A program made the translations under genes and the position numbers. A DNA stretch of 64,000 nt from contig JAESUZ010002717.1 in the NCBI GenBank assembly GCA_017311185.1, forward strand, positions 62,001 through 126,000. The letters are read 5' to 3'. This DNA is from Proteles cristata cristata (Eukaryota > Chordata > Mammalia > Carnivora > Hyaenidae). Below, piece after piece: positions 59,403 to 64,000 of this stretch. The notes beneath the pieces are model-generated. The model saw only the letters and a program-made list of their open reading frames with translations. It ran no database searches and was not told the origin of the DNA. Positions within the stretch are counted from its first letter, which is position 1. Each line of letters begins with the position of its first letter.

Positions 59403-59622
59403 GGGGCGCCTGGGTGGCTTAGTCGGTTAAGCGTCCGACTTTCGCTTAGGTCATGATCTCGCGGTTCGTGGGTTCGAGCCCTGCGTCGGGCTCTGTGCTG
59501 ACTGCCGGCTCAGAGCCTGGAGCCTGTTTCAATCTGTGACTCCCTGTCTCTCTCTGACTCTCCCCTGCTCACACTGTCTCTCTCTCTCTCTTCTAGAAAT
59601 AAATAAAAATAAAAAAAATAAA
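59403..59622 (+). repeat. Young CAN-SINE in WTAP intron 1
   Basis: Head, A box and B box (GGTTCGTGGGTTCGAGCCCT) nearly unmutated; CTGACTGCCGGCTCAGAGCC; flanks share AAAATGTTTA. Same transcriptional orientation as WTAP. Confidence 0.95.
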
Positions 59623-59624
59623 AT

Positions 59625-59771
59625 GTTTATTAATTTTGAGAGAGAGAATCTCAATTGGAATCTGTTCTGTCAGCCTGGAGCCCATCGAGGGGCTTGAACT
59701 CAAGAACATTGAGTACCTGAGCCAAAATCAAGAGTCAGACCTCTAACCAACTGACTTCACCCAGGCGGCCT
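59625..59771 (-). repeat. Older CAN-SINE abutting the young one
   Basis: Antisense, with most of the GA region lost; the young SINE inserted at its A-rich end, making a head-out inverted pair. Confidence 0.85.
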
Positions 59772-60470
59772 TCATTGGTTTTTAAAAGTTATTTAGTTTA
59801 TAGACATTTACCTGTTATATTTAGCTCAAATGGGAAATTGCAAAGAAATGCCAAGTTTGATTTCTGGGTACCAATAGGTTGCAGTCTAGTAGAGTGAATG
59901 CACTTTGAACATAGTAAAATACAAGAAGACCTCTGGGGATAATCATGGTGAAAGTTTGTTTCCCACATGATTGGAATCACTGGTACCATTTTAGGGTAGT
60001 CGCTAAGCAGTTGTCCGTTATTTCCAGCAGAGAGTATAAAATGGGCAGCAAGACCCCTAAAGTAAACAGGGACCCATTTAAAGGTGGGAAAAAAAAGAAA
60101 ATAATACAGACCTTAAATTATAGAAATAATGATCATGCCTTCATAGGTACTGGTCAGAGATTTGATTAACTTCTTAGTTCAGAAACAACCTCAGATAATT
60201 TGCCTTCTGCACCCAATGATAGAATTATTAAAGAAGGAAGAATTAAGCCAGCAATATATAATATCAACTTGTGGGTTTTTTTCCCCCTAAATATACTGAT
60301 TTCTTCAACAGTGTACCTAGTCTGAAAATGAGGTTTTAATGATAGTACATGATTAGAATGTCTGATTTACAGAATTTGGATTGAATGTAACATAAAAAGT
60401 GATATTGGAAGATTATTTCATTTTGAGGAATCTTAGTTAGAAGTCAGGTGCCTTTTAAAAGTTCAGTTTT

Positions 60471-60612
60471 AGGGGCACCTGGGTGGCTCAGTCAGTTAAG
60501 CATTCTAGTCTTGATTTTGCCTCAGGTCAGCATCTCACTGAGTTCAAGTAGACCACACGTGCATATGCTTGTGTGCACGCTCTCTCTCTCAAAATAAGTA
60601 AATTTTTAAAGT
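60471..60612 (+). repeat. CAN-SINE, internally deleted
   Basis: GGGGCACCTGGGTGGCTCAG head, B box broken, CT region shortened to GCTCTCTCTCTCAAAATAAG. Confidence 0.88.
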
Positions 60613-60629
60613 ATAAATTCTTTGGTTAA

Positions 60630-60880
60630 ATTTTTTTATTGAGGTATAATTGACATGTATCGTTAGCTTCAGATGTACAGTGTAATGGTTCAGTATTTGT
60701 ATATATCGTGAAGTGGTCACTACAGTAAGCCTAGTTACCATCTGTTACCACAGTTAGAATTTTTTTTTCCTTGCGAACTCTTTCAAGATTTATTCTCTTA
60801 GCAACTTTCAAACATGCAATACAGTTTTACTGATTATAGTCACCATGCCATAAGTTACATCATTGTGATTTATTTCTCTT
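60630..60880 (-). mobile_element. Old L1M 3' fragment in WTAP intron 1
   Basis: TTTTTTATTGAGGTATAATT, GATGTACAGTGTAATGGTTC and CTGATTATAGTCACCATGCC match the complement of L1M 3' ends. Confidence 0.7.
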
Positions 60881-61544
60881 TGGTTAAATGTTTAATAGTT
60901 TGGAATTTGTAATAAGCGTGGGTAAGTAAACTAAATATAAAGGTAGTTTAAAATATAAGGGGAAGATTGCTGACAACGCTGTTGGAAATAAAACTTAGGA
61001 ATGAATTTAAATTTGCTTGTGTTATTTGAATACTACATATCAGAAGTGTTTTCAGTAATAAAGTTAAGGAGAGTAGTTCTTTTGCATAACCTGTCTTTTA
61101 CAACAGGGTTAAGTAAATTTATAAAAAGAAGCTAACTGACATAAAATTCATAAAATTAGGGTAGGAATATTTTTATTAAGGTGTAAGTGTATGTCATATA
61201 TATAAGCATTCATTGTACAGTGGTGAATTATCATGATGATGACAGATTCTGGTTTACTAGAGCAACCTAATGATGTAAAAGGAAAGGCTTAGCAACTGGT
61301 ACTATCTTTCCTATTCTTTCAGAAGATGTCTGGGATACTACCTGAGATCCATATCTGACTTAAGTACAAAGCTATCACTTCCATAAGATTTCTCTTTCTC
61401 ATAGGACGGTTGTAAAAATGCACTGAGAAGTTACATTTCTGGTCACGCCTTTATGGGAACATCAAAAGCAATGACTAGTTTTTGTTTTTGTTTTGTTTTG
61501 TTTTTACAAAGGAATTCTTAAAAATAACCTAAAAACAGTAGTAA

Positions 61545-61650
61545 TGAAAGATACTAACAAAGGAGAAGGTGGGTGTGGAGTATATGGGAGCCCTGTGATA
61601 TCTTTGTAACTTTTCTGTAAATCTTAAACTATTATAAAATGAAAGGTTTT
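61545..61650 (+). mobile_element. Old L1M 3' terminus in WTAP intron 1
   Basis: GAGTATATGGGAGCCCTGTG and ATCTTTGTAACTTTTCTGTAA then TATTATAAAATGAAAGG are the usual L1M end. Confidence 0.65.
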
Positions 61651-61654
61651 TAGG

Positions 61655-61690
61655 AAAGCCTGGGTGGCTCAGTCGGGCTATCTCATGGTT
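61655..61690 (+). repeat. CAN-SINE head fragment near the WTAP exon 2 acceptor
   Basis: Only GCCTGGGTGGCTCAGTCGGG is clear, then the sequence departs. It sits about 150 bp upstream of the exon 2 acceptor. Confidence 0.6.
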
Positions 61691-61839
61691 GGTGAGTTTT
61701 GAGTCACAGCTGAGTTCCGAGTCCGGAGTCAGGCTCAAAACTAAGTTCCCTAATTGGTTTAAAAAGGCTAGTATTTTTTGTTTCTGTCTTAATTGGAAGA
61801 AAATCAATCAAACCTCTGCTCTCTGCCCCTTTTTCCTAG

Positions 61840-61877
61840 GATTCAAGATGACCAACGAAGAACCTCTTCCCAAAAAG
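61840..61877 (+). CDS. WTAP: WTAP exon 2 with start codon (first 10 codons)
   Basis: Acceptor CCCTTTTTCCTAG|GATTCAAG is followed by ATG at 61848-61850, encoding MTNEEPLPKK, identical to the human WTAP N-terminus as I remember it. The donor is AAAAAG|GTGTGT at 61877/61878, phase 0. The full protein is about 396 residues with an N-terminal coiled coil; none of that is present here. The donor is built from a GT microsatellite, followed by a T-run and a CAGCAG acceptor-like sequence at 61906-61911. Confidence 0.93.
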
Positions 61878-62789
61878 GTGTGTGTGTGTGTTTTTTTTTT
61901 TCCCCCAGCAGGTTTTTTAAGCACTTTGTGGGTTGGGGGGAGGGTTTTAATAGAGTTAAAGGGACTGTAATTTGTTTATTGTTCACTCTTTTGCCTTATA
62001 ACACTTAATGGCATTGTGTGGTGTGTAATGTGCTGGACATAATCTTATAGGCAGTGTATTTTTAGAATATTGTCAGTTTTTGAAAAACTTGTGTTGTATC
62101 TCCATGGTCTATTCTTAATCTTTATTATACGGATAAGTTCCATGTATATAACAATAAATGTCAAAAAAGATTCCTTCATAAGTTCTTATAAGTTGCTTAT
62201 TTTCTTTTTTTTTTCTTTTCCTACTTTTTAAATCCCTTTGATTGTATGGTAAAAACCACTTCTGTGTTTTCAAGAAAAGGTTATAGCTAGTTAGTTCTTA
62301 GATCCTACCTTTCCTCTGATGTTTGTTTTCCAGTCTCATTTTCTTCTTGTCCTATATCCCTAACTTAATTCAATTTAGTCAGTATTACACACAAAATTAC
62401 AAAATAACGTAATTCCTAAAAGTAACTTATAATTCAGGTGGGAAGACAGGGTATATGCATATTAAGCAGTGAGTATTTAAGTGAGCACTTTACATGGTGT
62501 TATGGGAATTTGTCTTTAGTTTTGAAGTTAAATTATTCAGGAGATAAAGAATTCTACTGATTTAATAATCAGAATTAATTGTGTGCTTTTTAGACTTTCT
62601 AATGTATTTTGGTACAGTAATTTTCTTAAATTTCCTATTCTTAAAAGAAACTAATCAATCATTAATTTTATACTAAAGTAGAAGTGTCTCACCTGTACAG
62701 TCTACATTTGGTATAGAGAAAACAAATAATGTTTCAATTCACAAAGCAGTTTCAGCTAGTTGGAGTATTGTGCTCAGTTTTTAAACACT
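61878..62789 (+). other. WTAP intron 2, first part
   Basis: Begins with a GT repeat and T-run; then AT-rich unique DNA. No second coding exon found. Confidence 0.55.
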
Positions 62790-62971
62790 TTTTATTTTTA
62801 AATAATTACTGATTCACAGGAAGTTGCAGAGAAATGTACAGGGAGGGAGGTTCTGTGCACTCTTCACCCAGTCTCCTTCAGTGTTAATTTTGCATGACTG
62901 TTAGACATCTTGTATAACAATATCAAAACCAGGAACTTGCCATTAGTACAGTCCACAGAGCTTATACATGT

Positions 62972-63004
<33 letters not shown>

Positions 63005-63540
63005 TTTCATCATGAGTAACTTAGTGTAACCACCACCACAACCAAAACAGTCAACTGAACCATTACTAACAGGCCTTCATTTTGCCACTCCCCCATAGCC
63101 CCATCCATCCTTTCCCTCCATCCTAAACCCCTCAACCACTAATTGGTTCTCTATTTTAGTAATTCTGCTCGTTCACAAATGTTATACCAAAGAAAGCATG
63201 CAGTATATGTCTTTTGGGATTTTTCCACTCAGTAAAATTTCCTGGAGGTGTATCCAAGTTGATCCATAGACTTTCTTTTTAATGGTAGATACAGTATTCC
63301 AAGGGTGTGGATATACGTAGTTTGACCATTCACCTGTTGAAGAAAGTTTGGGGGCTATTACAAATAAAGTTGTGAACATTCATATACAAATTTCTGTGTG
63401 AAAATAAATTTATTTCTCACCACCAATGTATGATGCCCAGCATTTAGTGTTAACTGTTGTTTTCTTAAGCCATTCTAATAAATGTGTAGCGATAGCTCAT
63501 TGAAGTTTTAATTTGCATTTCCTTAAGAATGATGCTTATA
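62790..63540 (-). mobile_element. Old L1M 3' region in WTAP intron 2
   Basis: GGAAGTTGCAGAGAAATGTA, TTCACCCAGTCTCC, GTGTATCCAAGTTGATCC, and TTAATTTGCATTTCC follow L1M in antisense order; a (TG)n microsatellite (62970-63003) sits inside. Confidence 0.75.
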
Positions 63541-63822
63541 TTAAAGATAAGTAGTTCACCTTTTAAAAATTTCTCTTCAACAAAATAAGGATTTAAAAAA
63601 ACAATGTGTATTGAGCCGTTTAAGTCTCAGGCTCTGGAGATGTTTCACATGTCTCAGTACAGAGCTCCTTTTGGGAGGGATGCTGTGTGATTTTAGTAAT
63701 AAAGGTATTCCTAATAACAGAAATGAGCAATTGAGGGATTAAAATGTTACGATCTTGTCTAAATAAAAATGTGAAGATTGTAAGAACCTATAGTATTTAA
63801 TATTTAAAAGTTTTAGGAGTTG

Positions 63823-64000
63823 GAGTTCCTGAGTGGCTAAATTGGTTAAGCATCCAACTCTTGTTGCTGGCTCAGGTCATAATTTCACAGTTCCTGGGAT
63901 GGAGCCCTGTGTTGGGCTCTGCACTCAAAACGTGTGGAGCCTGCTTGGGAATTCTTCTGTTCCTGTTTCTGCCCTTCCCCTGCTCAGGAGTGTGCTTTCT
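63823..64000 (+). repeat. CAN-SINE cut by the window edge
   Basis: GTTCCTGAGTGGCTAAATTG head, diverged; the CT region has just begun at base 64000. Confidence 0.85.

Larger units (their letters stand above)
55094..64000 (+). other. WTAP: WTAP gene, 5' part (exon 1, intron 1, exon 2, part of intron 2)
   Basis: WTAP is the nuclear-speckle adaptor of the METTL3-METTL14 m6A writer complex. The identification rests on the ATG exon at 61840-61877, the CpG island upstream, and the position divergent from SOD2 as in human. Only the first ten codons are inside the window. The downstream exon beginning with VRLSETDFK was not found before 64000, so the gene runs off the right edge. The left boundary is the start of the GC-box cluster, not a mapped transcription start. 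Confidence 0.85.

Noticed and set aside
59403..59475. tRNA-like sequences with A and B boxes at many loci
   Set aside because: They are heads of CAN-SINEs, followed by a TC-rich region and A-tail and flanked by target duplications; no stand-alone tRNA gene found.
1..64000. A previously undescribed defence, biosynthetic or mobile system
   Set aside because: All substantial signals resolve to two known housekeeping genes, CpG-island promoters and common mammalian retroelements.

Overview
This window is nuclear DNA from a carnivoran mammal, almost certainly a felid. The main evidence is more than fifty tRNA-Lys-derived CAN-SINEs of the cat type (SINEC_Fc-like head, TC-rich middle, A-rich tail), carnivore LINE-1 3' ends, and relics shared by all mammals (MIR, L2, MLT1). 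No prokaryotic operon, CRISPR array or viral genome is present. Most apparent open reading frames are chance frames in repeats or GC-rich islands.

Two real protein-coding genes are visible. (1) SOD2, mitochondrial manganese superoxide dismutase, is complete on the minus strand. Its five coding exons lie at 33276-33298, 32743-32945, 28355-28471, 26439-26618 and 23812-23957. They join in phase to 669 nt, or 222 residues, exactly the human length. All four manganese ligands and the mitochondrial presequence are intact. The promoter lies in a CpG island at about 32640-33880. A repeat-free stretch of about 2.9 kb below the stop codon is probably the long 3' UTR. (2) WTAP, the regulatory subunit of the m6A mRNA methyltransferase complex, is partial on the plus strand. 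It has a CpG-island promoter and noncoding first exon at about 54590-55690, a 6.5-kb first intron, and the exon carrying the ATG at 61840-61877. The rest of the gene lies beyond the window. The divergent SOD2-WTAP order matches human 6q25.3.

Layout: 1-20700 is gene-poor DNA downstream of SOD2, rich in L1 and SINE insertions. 20900-33300 is SOD2. 33900-54500 is the roughly 20-kb SOD2-WTAP spacer with SINEs, MIR, an MLT1 LTR and old L1. 54590-64000 is the 5' part of WTAP.

I found no previously undescribed system. The points worth a second look are: a perfect NF-kB site with a C/EBP site in SOD2 intron 2, matching the known cytokine enhancer position; arginine in place of the regulatory acetyl-lysine 68 of SOD2; a paired palindromic C/EBP motif upstream of WTAP; a GT microsatellite forming the WTAP exon 2 donor site; and several well-preserved retrotransposon structures (an L1 5' inversion, an L1 inverted-repeat pair, nested SINEs with readable target-site duplications).
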